This document shows, in pieces, positions 16,684 to 25,567 of a stretch of 64,000 bases of DNA. The DNA comes from Nocardia colli (GTDB lineage Bacteria > Actinomycetota > Actinomycetes > Mycobacteriales > Mycobacteriaceae): assembly GCF_008704205.1 (NCBI RefSeq), contig NZ_VXLC01000033.1, positions 1-64,000 of the forward strand, given 5' to 3'. How positions within the stretch are numbered: the stretch's first letter is position 1; every line of letters begins with the position of its first letter. The position numbers and the translations under genes were made by a program. Below the pieces are notes generated by a model that was not told the origin of the DNA, did no database searches, and was given only the letters and a program-made list of their open reading frames with translations.

Positions 16684-18078
16684 CTACCCTTGGGAGGCGA
16701 GCCAATGCTGTTCCAGCACACCGAGTTCCGTGCGGGGCGGGTCGCCGTAAGCCCATTCCCGGGCGATGCGATGCCAATTGCCGCCCGCTCGGAGTTTGCC
16801 GAGGAGGGCGAGGGTGCCGTATTCGACGCGGCGGGCGAAGGCGTGTTCGGCGGGGGCGTATTCGCGGCGCCAGTTCTCGAAGTGGCCGCGGCGGGGGTCG
16901 ATGAGGGCGAGGATGGAGGTTGCGGCGGTGTCTTCGGCGATCTTGATTTCGGCGTCGGTGAGCAACCAACCGGAGACTTCGTACAGCAGGCGCAGGCACT
17001 CGTCCGAGGTGGCGGGTGAATCATGTTCCAGCAGTCCGTATTCCACGAACAGGGCGCGCAGGTCCGCGCTGCGGTACTCGGTTGCCGCTCGGATGCAGGC
17101 GATTTCGAATTCCACCGCCGTCTCGTCCATGTGCTTGAACAGGCCGAAATCGAGGAAGATGACCTTGCCGTCGCGGGCGAGCAGGATATTGCCGGGGTGC
17201 GGATCGCCGGTGAAGCGGCGTTCGCGCACCATCGATCCCAGGTAGAAGCGAAGCAGGATTTCGCCGACGCGATTGCGCTCGCTGTCGGCCATCGCGACGA
17301 TCTCGTCGAATCGGTGACCGTCGACCAGTTCGGTGACCAGCACACGGGCCGTGCACAGCTCCGGAAAGACTTCCGGGATGCGAATGAACGGATGGTCGCG
17401 ATAGGTCTCCGCGACGACCCGGTGGTGTTCGGCTTCGATCCGATAGTCGATCTCATCGGCGAAATGGCCGGCGATTTCCCGATAGATGGCGTGATCGGCC
17501 AGCGCGGGGGCGACGGTGCGCACCATGCGCATCACCAGCGTGAGGTTCTTCAGATCGGCCCGGATCGCGATATCGATTCCCGGGTATTGGACCTTGACCG
17601 CCACCGCCCGGCCGTCCGCGAGGCGGGCGCGATAGACCTGACCGATCGATGCCGCGCCGATGGGCTGTTCGTCGAATTCCGCGAACACCGTATCCAGCGG
17701 GCGTTCGTAGTCGGCCTCGATGACCGCCCGCATCCGCGCGAACGGAACGTGCGGTGTCTGGTCGCAGAGCACAGCGAGTTTGCGCTGGAACCGTTCCCGC
17801 TGTCGCGGCGGCACCGCGTCGGTGCCGAATACGGCCAGCAGATCGAACATCGACAGCAACTGCCCCGCCTTCATGGCCAGACCCTTCATGCTGCCGAGCA
17901 CGGTGACGATGTCCTCGGCCGCGTCGACCAGCGCGCGTTCGGTCCGGGCGAGATGCTCCTCGTCGCTATCGCGCACCATCGACAAGGTGACGCCGACGCC
18001 ACGCACGGCCTGGTCAGCGACCAGTTTGCCCAGCTTCGCCCCGCGTCGAACCCTGGAGGTGGGGATGTCCTTCGCCAC
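16684..18078 (-). CDS. ABC1/AarF (UbiB-like) atypical kinase, 464 aa
   Basis: Atypical protein-kinase-like family, ADP/ATP-binding. The family KxGQ motif is seen in GLAMKAGQLLSMFD, the Ala-rich loop in GAASIGQVYRARLADG, the lysine strand in VAVKVQYPG, the catalytic loop in GDPHPGNILLARDG and the metal-binding DFG in VIFLDFGLFKH. All key residues are present. UbiB homologues act in quinone or lipid homeostasis at the membrane; the target here is unknown. It follows a TetR gene by 50 bp on the same strand and is probably in the same transcription unit. Confidence 0.9.
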   Translation of the reverse strand: MAKDIPTSRVRRGAKLGKLVADQAVRGVGVTLSMVRDSDEEHLARTERALVDAAEDIVTVLGSMKGLAMKAGQLLSMFDLLAVFGTDAVPPRQRERFQRKLAVLCDQTPHVPFARMRAVIEADYERPLDTVFAEFDEQPIGAASIGQVYRARLADGRAVAVKVQYPGIDIAIRADLKNLTLVMRMVRTVAPALADHAIYREIAGHFADEIDYRIEAEHHRVVAETYRDHPFIRIPEVFPELCTARVLVTELVDGHRFDEIVAMADSERNRVGEILLRFYLGSMVRERRFTGDPHPGNILLARDGKVIFLDFGLFKHMDETAVEFEIACIRAATEYRSADLRALFVEYGLLEHDSPATSDECLRLLYEVSGWLLTDAEIKIAEDTAATSILALIDPRRGHFENWRREYAPAEHAFARRVEYGTLALLGKLRAGGNWHRIAREWAYGDPPRTELGVLEQHWLASQG

Positions 18079-18128
18079 CGAGACCCCTTCCGCGACGGTC
18101 GCCCGACATCAGCAGACGTGGGCGTCGA

Positions 18129-18788
18129 CTAATTGTGCTGTAGCCCAGGGGTGAGCACCGCCATCGCGGTCTCGATATAGCGCCGTCGCTCCGGTTCGCC
18201 CTCGCCCTGCAAGGTCCGCATGACCGGTGGGATGGTCAACGCCATCAGCATCCAGGCGACGTCGGCGGTATTCAGCTGGTCGCGCAGCACGCCGGAATCG
18301 ACTGCGCGCGAAAGGAAACGGTCGACGGCGGCGGCGAGGATGCCGCCGAGCCCGAGCAGCCGGGCATTGAGTTCGTCGTCGATGCCGGGCAGTTCGAACA
18401 GCAGCGCCTGCATCAGCGCCGGGTCGGATTCGGCGATGCGGCACATCCGATCCACCGCTCCGGACCAGGTCTGCACCAGCCGGCCGACGGTGACCTCCTG
18501 CTCGACCGTGCCGGGTTCGAATACGTCGCCGGCGATCTCGGTGAGCAGCCGGTCGAGGCCGTAGTCGACGACATCGTCGAGGATTGCCCGCTTGCTGTCG
18601 AAGTATCGGTAGAAGGTGCCGTAACCGATGCCGACCTCGCTGGTGATGTCCGCGGTGGAGGCGGCCGCATAGCCCTTGGTCGTGAAGACCTGGTAGGCGG
18701 CCTCGATCAGCTCGCGTCGCCGCCGCTCGGTGTTCTGTTCGTCGCGTGGCCGGCCGGGACCGCGGACGCGCTTGGCTGGTTCGGTCAT
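18129..18788 (-). CDS. TetR-family regulator, 219 aa
   Basis: TetR fold with RELIEAAYQVFTTKGYAAASTADITSEVGIGYGTFYRYFDSK-type helix-turn-helix in residues about 22-70, preceded by a basic arm (RVRGPGRPRDEQNTERRRR). It starts at the ATG before TEPAKRVRG. It is divergent from the SRPBCC/monooxygenase operon, with a perfect palindrome between, and lies upstream of the ABC1 kinase gene. Confidence 0.9.
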   Translation of the reverse strand: MTEPAKRVRGPGRPRDEQNTERRRRELIEAAYQVFTTKGYAAASTADITSEVGIGYGTFYRYFDSKRAILDDVVDYGLDRLLTEIAGDVFEPGTVEQEVTVGRLVQTWSGAVDRMCRIAESDPALMQALLFELPGIDDELNARLLGLGGILAAAVDRFLSRAVDSGVLRDQLNTADVAWMLMALTIPPVMRTLQGEGEPERRRYIETAMAVLTPGLQHN

Positions 18789-18857
18789 CCAGCACATCGT
18801 ATGCGGCTGCGCACGCATTTCCCGCGACGCGGCGCTGGTTCCGCTACCCCTTGCGCC

Positions 18858-18872
18858 ACCGTCTGAGACGGT
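18858..18872. promoter_or_regulatory. Palindromic operator ACCGTCTGAGACGGT
   Basis: Perfect 15-bp palindrome with 7-bp arms around a central G, in the gap between the tetR gene (18788) and the SRPBCC/FMO operon (19032). It is followed at once by TTAGTTTAG. It probably binds the adjacent TetR. Confidence 0.65.
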
Positions 18873-19031
18873 TTAGTTTAGTGACGTACTTGTCGATTAA
18901 TTGACCGCTGGTGAACCAGCCCAGCTGTACCGGTCCGACGCACGACAACGAGGGAGTCTCTCGATGGCCCAACCCTGCCGCCAGCAATTACGCGATGACT
19001 TCGTCAGCTGCCACCGGACTCGGAGATGGTC

Positions 19032-19661
19032 ATGAGCATTGCTTCGTTCCTGCACACTCAGCACGCCCAGCCGCCGGTTGACGATTCCGTCTTCGACACC
19101 GCCGCGCTGGTTTTCACCATCGAGTCCGTGTTCGAGGCGCCGCGGCAAGCGGTGTGGACCGCGCTCGATGACGACCGCGCGTGGAGTTGGCTGCCGTTTC
19201 CGTGCGTCGGGGTGCGCTACCCGTCATCGGCACGCGGGGTCGGCGTGGTCCGGGAGATGGGATCGGTGTTCGCGCCCTTGCGTTTTCTGTGGGTGGAACA
19301 CGAACGGTTCTGGCGCTACGAACCGAATCAGCGCATCACCTTCGGCGTCGTGAGCGGGAACTGGAGTCAGTATCTGCTGGTCCGGCAGTACGCCGAGAAC
19401 ATGACCTTCGCCGATATCGGCAGCGGCCGGACCAAGGTCGTCTGGACGGTCGCGGTCACCCCTCGGCTGCCGCTGCGATTCTCGACGTGGTTTCCGCCTA
19501 TCTGGCGGGCGGCTTATCGAATCGGCGGGGTGGGCCCGCTGTTCCGGCGGCGTGTGGCCGCGGTCGCACGTACCGGCGGGGCATCGACGCTATCGATCAC
19601 CACGAATGGAAAGACTTCGGCCGGGCCGAGTAGCCGACGGTCCGAGGAAGGTGCCAAATGA
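19032..19661 (+). CDS. SRPBCC (START-like) family protein, 209 aa
   Basis: Polyketide-cyclase/START-like fold: VFTIESVFEAPRQAVWTALDDD is the typical first strand and helix of SRPBCC proteins, followed by conserved-looking strands (VVREMGSVFAPLRFLWVEHERFWRY). This fold binds hydrophobic ligands in a deep cavity. The downstream monooxygenase start overlaps its stop (ATGA), so the two probably handle the same lipid-like or ketone substrate. The second ATG is preferred, since GGAG sits six bases upstream. Confidence 0.8.
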   Translation: MSIASFLHTQHAQPPVDDSVFDTAALVFTIESVFEAPRQAVWTALDDDRAWSWLPFPCVGVRYPSSARGVGVVREMGSVFAPLRFLWVEHERFWRYEPNQRITFGVVSGNWSQYLLVRQYAENMTFADIGSGRTKVVWTVAVTPRLPLRFSTWFPPIWRAAYRIGGVGPLFRRRVAAVARTGGASTLSITTNGKTSAGPSSRRSEEGAK

Positions 19662-21238
19662 GCGAAAGCATGGAATTCACCCCGCAATACGAGGTGGTCG
19701 TGATCGGCGCGGGCCTCGGCGGCATCTGCGCCGGGGTGAAACTGCAAGAGATCGGCATCGACAACTTCCTCATCGTCGACCGCATCGCCGGTCTCGGCGG
19801 TACCTGGTACAGCCACAGTTATCCCGACGCCGGATGCGATATCCCCAGCACCACCTATCAGTTCTCGTTCGCGCGCAAACCCGACTGGGACCGGTTGTTC
19901 GCCAAACGCGACCAGATCCTGGCGTACCTGGAGCAGGTCGCGGCCGACTATGATCTGCCGCGCCGAATGCGGTTCCACACCACCATCGTTCGAGAAGAAT
20001 GGGACGACGACCGCGCGCTGTGGCGGCTGCACACCGAATCCGGGGAGACGATCACCGCTCGCTTCGTGATCAGTGCCGTCGGCGCGTACATCAACCCGAA
20101 AACCACTCCGGACATCCCCGGACTCGCTTCCTACGCGGGTGTTTCCATGCATCCGGCGAACTGGAATCACGAATACGATTTCACCGGTAAGCGGGTCGCG
20201 ATCATCGGCGTCGGCGCGAGCACCATGCAGATCGCGCCGAAGCTGGCGCAACAGGTTCAGCGGCTCGACATCTATCAGCGGACCCCGCAGGTCTATCTGC
20301 CGAAACCGGATTTCGTCCTGCGCCCGTGGATGCAGCGGTTGCTCGCGCTGCCCGGTGGTTCCGCGGTCGCCAACGGCATCGCCCAGGTCACGGTCGACGC
20401 GCTGTTGCGGGTCGCGGTCTTCACGCCCGCGCCGCTGTGGCGCGCCGCGTCCCGACTGGTCGACTTCGCCGGGCGCAACGCCTACGCCGGTTGGGTGCGA
20501 ATCAAGGTGAAGGACAAGAAGATCCGACAGGAATTGCGCCCCGGATTCGGCATCGTCTGCATCCGCGGCGGTGCGGGCGGCGACTACCTGCCGACGCTCA
20601 ATCGGGACAATGTCGAGCTGATCACCGCGGGCATCGCGGAAATCACACCGAACGGCATCCGCAGCGCCGACGACGCCGAACGCGAGATCGATGCCCTGGT
20701 GCTCGCCACCGGTTACGAGGTCTTCTCCGACCCGGAAAGCTACAAACCCGGAACGGTCATCGGGCGCGACGGATTCGATCTCGGCGTCTTCTACAACACC
20801 GAGGAACTCAAGGCGTATTACAGCACCTCGGTGGCCGGCATCCCGAACCGCTTCATCATGGTCGGTCCCTACTCCTGGACCGGGACCGCGTTCCACTATT
20901 TCGTCGAGAACGCCATGCGCCACATCGCCACCGTCATCGACGAAACCCGCAGCCGCGGCGCCACCACCGTCGAGGTTCGCCCCGAAGCCCAGGAGCGATT
21001 CCATCGAGAAATGCTCCGTAGCGGCCGAAATCTGTCTTTCTACCTCGAAAACCGGTGTGCGGGCTCCAACAGCTACTTCGTCAACTCCCAAGGAAAGTCT
21101 CCGTACATCCGCCCGTGGTCGTTGCTGAAGACCTATCGCAAGGCAGTCCGCTTCGATCGGGACGACTACAGCTACCGCCACGTCGTCGAATTCGACGATG
21201 CCACGGATGCACCGGCTGTTGAACTCGCCCGGGGCTGA
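19658..21238 (+). CDS. Flavin-containing (Baeyer-Villiger type) monooxygenase, 526 aa
   Basis: Class B flavoprotein monooxygenase using FAD and NADPH to insert oxygen next to a ketone or oxidise a heteroatom. First Rossmann motif is VVVIGAGLGGICAGVKL, second is VAIIGVGASTMQIAP. The BVMO fingerprint FxGxxxHxxxW occurs as YAGVSMHPANW, with Tyr for Phe. GGTWY and DALVLATGYEVF are also typical. It shows the EthA/CzcO-like pattern common in mycolate-containing actinobacteria. It is co-translated with the SRPBCC protein and probably under the adjacent TetR. Confidence 0.9.
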   Translation: MSESMEFTPQYEVVVIGAGLGGICAGVKLQEIGIDNFLIVDRIAGLGGTWYSHSYPDAGCDIPSTTYQFSFARKPDWDRLFAKRDQILAYLEQVAADYDLPRRMRFHTTIVREEWDDDRALWRLHTESGETITARFVISAVGAYINPKTTPDIPGLASYAGVSMHPANWNHEYDFTGKRVAIIGVGASTMQIAPKLAQQVQRLDIYQRTPQVYLPKPDFVLRPWMQRLLALPGGSAVANGIAQVTVDALLRVAVFTPAPLWRAASRLVDFAGRNAYAGWVRIKVKDKKIRQELRPGFGIVCIRGGAGGDYLPTLNRDNVELITAGIAEITPNGIRSADDAEREIDALVLATGYEVFSDPESYKPGTVIGRDGFDLGVFYNTEELKAYYSTSVAGIPNRFIMVGPYSWTGTAFHYFVENAMRHIATVIDETRSRGATTVEVRPEAQERFHREMLRSGRNLSFYLENRCAGSNSYFVNSQGKSPYIRPWSLLKTYRKAVRFDRDDYSYRHVVEFDDATDAPAVELARG

Positions 21239-21274
21239 AATGCGCTGGCGGGCATAGGTTCCCGCGAGGCGTGG

Positions 21275-22120
21275 TCAGCGCCAGCGGAATCGGAAGAAGT
21301 TTCCGAGGCCGTTGCGCCGCCAGTCGCGAATCATTCTCGGTGTCGGCAGCCAGAACGTGTCCACTCGAGGAAGCCCGCGCCGCGTCGTCTCGACGAGGCC
21401 GAAGCGACGCAGGTTGCGGGTTACCCGCAGAAGCGGGAATTCGGGCTGGTAGTCGTATTCCAGGCGTTTCCGGCCGAGGAGGTCGGTGATCAGGTGCGAC
21501 ATCTGTTCGGGTGCCCGGGTTGTGCCCTTGATCTCGGGATGCTCGCTGCGCCATTGGTCGGCGGCCTCCTCGGAGGCGAAGAAACTGTTGTAATCGCACC
21601 AGCCGACGACCCGGTGGGGCATCTCGCGCAGCGGGTATCCGAGGTGCACGCGAAGGGTTTTCGGTTCGTAGTCCAGCAATATTCCGTCGCGACCGATCAG
21701 GCGAACGGGTCGGCCGGTCTGCCGGCATACGGAGTCCACGATCACCTCCGATCCGGGGAACTGGCCGGATATCGCACAGGCCTCGACCGCGCATTCGGCG
21801 AACCAGCGCTGGACGCCGTCGACGGTTATCCGATAGTGGTTCGCGAAGGTGGCGAACGGGCGCGCGTAGACGAGTTCACCCGCCGGCGGCTGCGGGGTGG
21901 CCAGCGGTTCGTCCTGGAAGACGGGGCTGCCGGCATGTTCGTCGTCTTGTCGCGCGACGCAGATCGCGCCTTCCAGATCCCGCAGATCCGCAGCGAGTTG
22001 CTGGTCGGATACCGCGAACTGTGCACGCAGTTCGGCGATCGCCGGTGCGGTTCCGGTGCTCCGGACCTGGTCCATGATTCGATGCCGGATCGCTCGTGCG
22101 CGGGTACTGAGTTCTGCCAT
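21275..22120 (-). CDS. Organomercurial-lyase (MerB)-like protein, 281 aa
   Basis: N-terminal winged-helix-like segment followed from about residue 95 by a MerB-like core. Four positions match the MerB pattern by spacing: Cys110 (FAECAVEA), an acidic residue three further (Glu113, where MerB has Asp99), Cys132 (VDSVCRQTG) and Cys175 (VGWCDYNSFFAS). MerB uses Cys96, Asp99 and Cys159 to cut the C-Hg bond. About 85 extra residues follow the core, including a second basic domain (LLGRKRLEYDYQ and following). No merA or merR is seen. Function may be true demethylation or another use of the fold. It follows a TetR gene by 17 bp. Confidence 0.7.
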   Translation of the reverse strand: MAELSTRARAIRHRIMDQVRSTGTAPAIAELRAQFAVSDQQLAADLRDLEGAICVARQDDEHAGSPVFQDEPLATPQPPAGELVYARPFATFANHYRITVDGVQRWFAECAVEACAISGQFPGSEVIVDSVCRQTGRPVRLIGRDGILLDYEPKTLRVHLGYPLREMPHRVVGWCDYNSFFASEEAADQWRSEHPEIKGTTRAPEQMSHLITDLLGRKRLEYDYQPEFPLLRVTRNLRRFGLVETTRRGLPRVDTFWLPTPRMIRDWRRNGLGNFFRFRWR

Positions 22121-22137
22121 GGCGGCCTCCTCGATGG

Positions 22138-22842
22138 TCAGGATTGTTCGCGGAAACCCATGCCGTGCATGACGGTTCGTACGTGGCCGCGGAAGAGTTC
22201 GTCCGGGTCGGCGATCAGCGCGGCGATGCTGCCGAACGTTTCACCGGCGATGAAGCCGAGGACGGAGGCCCAGGCGTTGACCAGGATGCCGGGGACCGGG
22301 GTGGGCTCCATCGAGTCGCCGCCGAGTAGCGGGCCCGCCGCCAGCGCCGGAACCAGGGTGGCCGTGGGATCGGCGGCGCCTTGCGCGACCGCGGCCAGGT
22401 ATGGCGTCGCGACCGCGGCCATGAGCCGGCCGGCGGCCGGACCGGTCTCCTCGGGGTGCGCTTGGTAGCCGGGGATCGGGGTTCCGTTGATCAGGGCGAA
22501 CTCGGCGGGGTTGGCCAGCGCCCAGCGCCGGGCCGCCGCGCAGCCGGCGCTCCACTGTTCGGCGGGCCCGGTACCGATCTCCTGTGCGGCGGTCATCGCG
22601 GCCGTGAGCGCGTCGTATGAGTCGACGCACAGGGCGGTGATCAGCGTCGACTGGTTGTCGAAATAGCGGAACAGCGCGGCGGGGGACATGCGCATCTCCC
22701 TGGCGATGCCGCGCAGCGACAATCCGCCCGTGCCATCGGTCGCGAGTTGTTGCCGCGCATGGGATTTGATCTCGGCGATCGTCGCGGCCCGGCGTTGCGC
22801 CCGCCTGGTCGGCGGCGTGTGGTCGGCGGTGGTCTCCGGCAC
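22138..22842 (-). CDS. TetR-family regulator (WHG C-terminal domain), 234 aa
   Basis: Helix-turn-helix at about residues 20-65 (GGLSLRGIAREMRMSPAALFRYFDNQSTL). The C-terminal part (ARRWALANPAEFALINGTPIPGYQAHPEETG) is the TetR_C_33/WHG type found in many actinobacterial regulators. It is first gene of a pair with the MerB-like protein and divergent from the mycothiol-enzyme gene. A perfect 18-bp palindrome lies in the gap. Confidence 0.9.
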   Translation of the reverse strand: MPETTADHTPPTRRAQRRAATIAEIKSHARQQLATDGTGGLSLRGIAREMRMSPAALFRYFDNQSTLITALCVDSYDALTAAMTAAQEIGTGPAEQWSAGCAAARRWALANPAEFALINGTPIPGYQAHPEETGPAAGRLMAAVATPYLAAVAQGAADPTATLVPALAAGPLLGGDSMEPTPVPGILVNAWASVLGFIAGETFGSIAALIADPDELFRGHVRTVMHGMGFREQS

Positions 22843-22887
22843 GGCCTGTTTCCTTCCCGCGGGTAGTTACCGCATGATTGCGCGTGT

Positions 22888-22919
22888 GTACAGTGATCAC
22901 TGTACGCTATGTGATCACT
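22888..22919. promoter_or_regulatory. Palindromic TetR operator pair
   Basis: GTACAGTGATCACTGTAC (22888-22905) is an 18-bp perfect palindrome, and its core GTGATCACT recurs at 22911-22919. It lies between the divergent tetR and DinB-like genes. Confidence 0.75.
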
Positions 22920-22970
22920 GATCGCATTTATCGATCTACGGGAGGTATCACGCAGGTGGGAAGGGGTGCT

Positions 22971-23585
22971 GTGAAAGAAGATGTGCGCGCAATGGTGGCG
23001 CGGGAGCGGGCAGAGCTGGCGGACCTGCTGGGCACGCTCACCGACGAGCAGTGGAATACCGAGTCGCTGTGCGGCGGATGGCGGGTTCGCGATGTCGCCG
23101 CGCATCTGCTCTACGAGGTGACGCCGCCGCTGACCTATGCGCTGGAGACGCTGCGGGCCGGTGGATCCTTCGACCGGATCAATGCCCGCTATGTCGAGAG
23201 CTGGCGGGACAGGCCGATCGATGAACTGCTCGCGGCCTTCGAGACGACCCGCCGCGGCGGATTCCCGACCCGGGTTGCTCCTCGAATTGCCCTCGCCGAC
23301 ACGTTGATTCATCACCAGGACATCCGGCGGCCGCTGGGTCTGGCCCGGACAGTGCCGGCCCCGCGCCTGCTGACGTTGCTGCGTCATCCCGACCCGTTCT
23401 TGCGTCCGGGGGCGCGCATGCGCGGATTGCGTTTCGCCGCAACCGATGTGGACTGGAAGCACGGGAGTGGGCCCAGCGTCGAAGGTCCGGGTGAGGCCAT
23501 CGTCTTGGTCGTGGCCGGTCGGCCGGCCGCGTTGGCCGACCTCCAGGGTACGGGCGTCGACATCTTGCGTGGGCGTCTCGGGTGA
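22971..23585 (+). CDS. Mycothiol-dependent maleylpyruvate isomerase-like (DinB fold) protein, 204 aa
   Basis: Four-helix DinB/MDMPI protein. The hallmark GWRVRDVAAHLLYEV (residues 36-50) supplies a metal-binding histidine, and a second histidine pair is in LADTLIHHQDIRRPLG. Members use mycothiol as cofactor or are metal-dependent transferases. A GTG start at 22971 follows AAGGGG; GTG 22956 behind GGGAGG is a possible alternative. The substrate is unknown. It is divergent from and probably regulated by the TetR at 22.8 kb. Confidence 0.82.
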   Translation: MKEDVRAMVARERAELADLLGTLTDEQWNTESLCGGWRVRDVAAHLLYEVTPPLTYALETLRAGGSFDRINARYVESWRDRPIDELLAAFETTRRGGFPTRVAPRIALADTLIHHQDIRRPLGLARTVPAPRLLTLLRHPDPFLRPGARMRGLRFAATDVDWKHGSGPSVEGPGEAIVLVVAGRPAALADLQGTGVDILRGRLG

Positions 23586-23667
23586 CCTGTGCTGCCCGCC
23601 CGATGGTGGTGGTGCGCAGCGGGAATTGTCCGATCGACGTGCGGACTCGGTGTGTCAGAATTCGCGG

Positions 23668-24384
23668 ATGGGTGGTCCCGTGATCGACGTCGCTGTAGGT
23701 AGTGACATCGGCAAGCGCTATTCGGCGAACTTCGATGTCACCTATCTGCGTGCGCAACCGCTGCTGGCGGTGGTGGCGGACGGTATGGGGGATGGGCCGG
23801 GTAGCGCGGCTGCGGGGCGGACTGCCGTCGAGATGTTCGTCGACCATGTCGCACGTGCGGAAGATCCCGGGCCGGACACGTACCGTGCTGCGGTCGCCGC
23901 AGCCGATGCTCAGGTGAACCGAATCGGCCAGGAGTTACGGAGTTTGGCGGGATGCACGCTGACCGCCATGGTGGCAACGCCGCATGGCTACAGCATCGTG
24001 CAGATCGGTGACTCGCGCGTGTACCGGTTGCGCGACGGCCTGCTCGAACTGTTGACGACGGATCACACGATGGCTTGGCTCGGTGCCGTGCACGGTTGGT
24101 ATCCGTTCGATTCTCAGCAGGCCGCGGCGGCGCGGTATCACCTGACCCGGTACGTCGGACGCGGCGGCGCTCCGGAACCCGACGTGCTCAGCGTGACGCT
24201 GCGACCCGGCGACCGTTATCTCCTGTGCAGCGACGGTGTATCCGAGCAGGTCGGCTACGACGATCTCCGGATCTTCCTCGGCCGCAACGCGGCAGCGCAA
24301 GCGATCGTCACCGATCTGCTGAAAGCCTGCGACCGAGCGGGCGGAAACGACAACGCTTCGGTCATCGTGCTCCGCGTCGACTGA
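23668..24384 (+). CDS. PP2C-type serine/threonine phosphatase, 238 aa
   Basis: Stand-alone metal-dependent phosphatase with all main PP2C motifs: LAVVADGMGDGPGSAAAG (metal aspartate), VQIGDSRVYRLRDG, RYLLCSDGVSEQV and GGNDNASVIVLRV. There is no transmembrane or sensor domain, unlike PstP, and no Ser/Thr kinase gene nearby. ATG 23668 gives the typical N-terminus VAVGSDIGKRYSANFD; no strong ribosome site was seen, and GTG 23680 is possible. Confidence 0.88.
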   Translation: MGGPVIDVAVGSDIGKRYSANFDVTYLRAQPLLAVVADGMGDGPGSAAAGRTAVEMFVDHVARAEDPGPDTYRAAVAAADAQVNRIGQELRSLAGCTLTAMVATPHGYSIVQIGDSRVYRLRDGLLELLTTDHTMAWLGAVHGWYPFDSQQAAAARYHLTRYVGRGGAPEPDVLSVTLRPGDRYLLCSDGVSEQVGYDDLRIFLGRNAAAQAIVTDLLKACDRAGGNDNASVIVLRVD

Positions 24385-24424
24385 TCGACCGAAATCGGTT
24401 ACCGCTGAACAGTTCCGGGTTCGA

Positions 24425-24820
24425 TCACGCGATCTCGGCGGGCGCGGCCAAAGCGGCCTGCATCGCGACACCGTCTACATAGGAATGCTTTTCGCGCACC
24501 GCGCCGTTCTCGACCAGCACCAGATCGGCGAGATCCACGTCGACGGCGGCGCCGGTGATCGAGGTCCCGGTCAACTTCCACTGCACGACCCAGAAGTCCT
24601 CGCCGACCCGCAGATTGATCTGCTGGAACGTGAGATCGGGTACCAGCGCGAAGGTTTGGGCCGCCGAGGCGCGAATCTCATCGCGCCCGCGCGCCGGTTC
24701 ACTACCCGAGTGCAGATGGAAAATCGAGTCGGGAGTGTGCAATTCGACGATCCGGTCGGGATCGCGATCGGCCCAGCAGGCGTGGTAGCGCTCGAACAGA
24801 TCTCTGATGGCTGCAGACAT
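24425..24820 (-). CDS. SnoaL-like (NTF2 fold) protein, 131 aa
   Basis: Nuclear-transport-factor-2-like fold: the N-terminal helix SAAIRDLFERYHACWADRDPDRIVELHTPDSIFHLHSG, then ARGRDEIRASAAQTF and a C-terminal sheet WVVQWKLTGT. Such proteins are cyclases, isomerases or ligand binders, and this one cannot be assigned. It is divergent from a TetR gene with a good operator between them. Confidence 0.82.
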   Translation of the reverse strand: MSAAIRDLFERYHACWADRDPDRIVELHTPDSIFHLHSGSEPARGRDEIRASAAQTFALVPDLTFQQINLRVGEDFWVVQWKLTGTSITGAAVDVDLADLVLVENGAVREKHSYVDGVAMQAALAAPAEIA

Positions 24821-24841
24821 GAGCAGAAGTCCCTCGCAAGA

Positions 24842-24864
24842 TACAAACAGGATGACTGTATGTA
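24842..24864. promoter_or_regulatory. TetR operator TACAAACAG-N5-CTGTATGTA
   Basis: A 23-bp dyad with 9-bp arms and one mismatch, located 21 bp upstream of the SnoaL-like start and 76 bp upstream of the tetR start. It probably regulates both. Confidence 0.7.
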
Positions 24865-24940
24865 AAGGTAGAATCGGTCGCCCCGTGCCGTGCCGGGATC
24901 GATGACGAAATCCGGTGCTGCCCTAGACTTCAACGTCGCC

Positions 24941-25567
24941 ATGAACGCAGACCGCCGAACCCAAGCCGAACGCTCGGCCTCGACTCGTGGCGCGGTCATC
25001 CGCGCGGCGCGCGAACTGTTCGGCCGGCACGGATATGGCGCGGTCAGCACGGTCGCCGTCGCCGAGGCCGCAGGTGTCAGCCGCGGCGCGCTCTACCACC
25101 AGTTCGGTGAGAAGCGCGACCTGTTCGAGGCGGTCTTCGAGGACCTCGAACGCAGCCTGGTCGAGGTGATCGGCACCGCCGTCGCCGAGGCCCGCGCCGC
25201 CGACCCGGTCGCCGGCCTGATCGTCGGCTGCCTGGCCTGGCTGCAAGCCTCGACCGCCCCGGAGGTGCAACGGATCGCCCTCCTCGACGGCCCCGCCGTC
25301 CTCGGCTGGCGCCTGTGGCGCGAGATCGAACTCCGCCACACCATCGGCCTGGTCGAAAACGCCCTGGCCGGCGCCATCGCCGCCGGCCGCATCCGCCCCC
25401 AACCCGTCCGCCCCCTGGCCCTGCTCATCGTCGGCGCCCTCGACGAAGCCGCCCAATACCTCGCCCACTCCGAAGACGTCCCCACCGACACCCGCGCCCT
25501 CCACGCAGTAATCGAACAACTCATCTCCGGCCTAGCCGTCGACCCCGAACCTCGACAGCGCGGCTGA
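24941..25567 (+). CDS. TetR-family regulator, 208 aa
   Basis: Helix-turn-helix in VIRAARELFGRHGYGAVSTV and AEAAGVSRGALYHQFGEKRDLF (about 16-62), followed by a ligand domain with VQRIALLDGPAVLGW, a segment typical of the AefR/TetR_C-like subgroup. ATG 24941 is preferred over the upstream GTG 24890. The coding third-position GC is very high, especially in the last third, where C-ending codons dominate. Confidence 0.9.
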   Translation: MNADRRTQAERSASTRGAVIRAARELFGRHGYGAVSTVAVAEAAGVSRGALYHQFGEKRDLFEAVFEDLERSLVEVIGTAVAEARAADPVAGLIVGCLAWLQASTAPEVQRIALLDGPAVLGWRLWREIELRHTIGLVENALAGAIAAGRIRPQPVRPLALLIVGALDEAAQYLAHSEDVPTDTRALHAVIEQLISGLAVDPEPRQRG

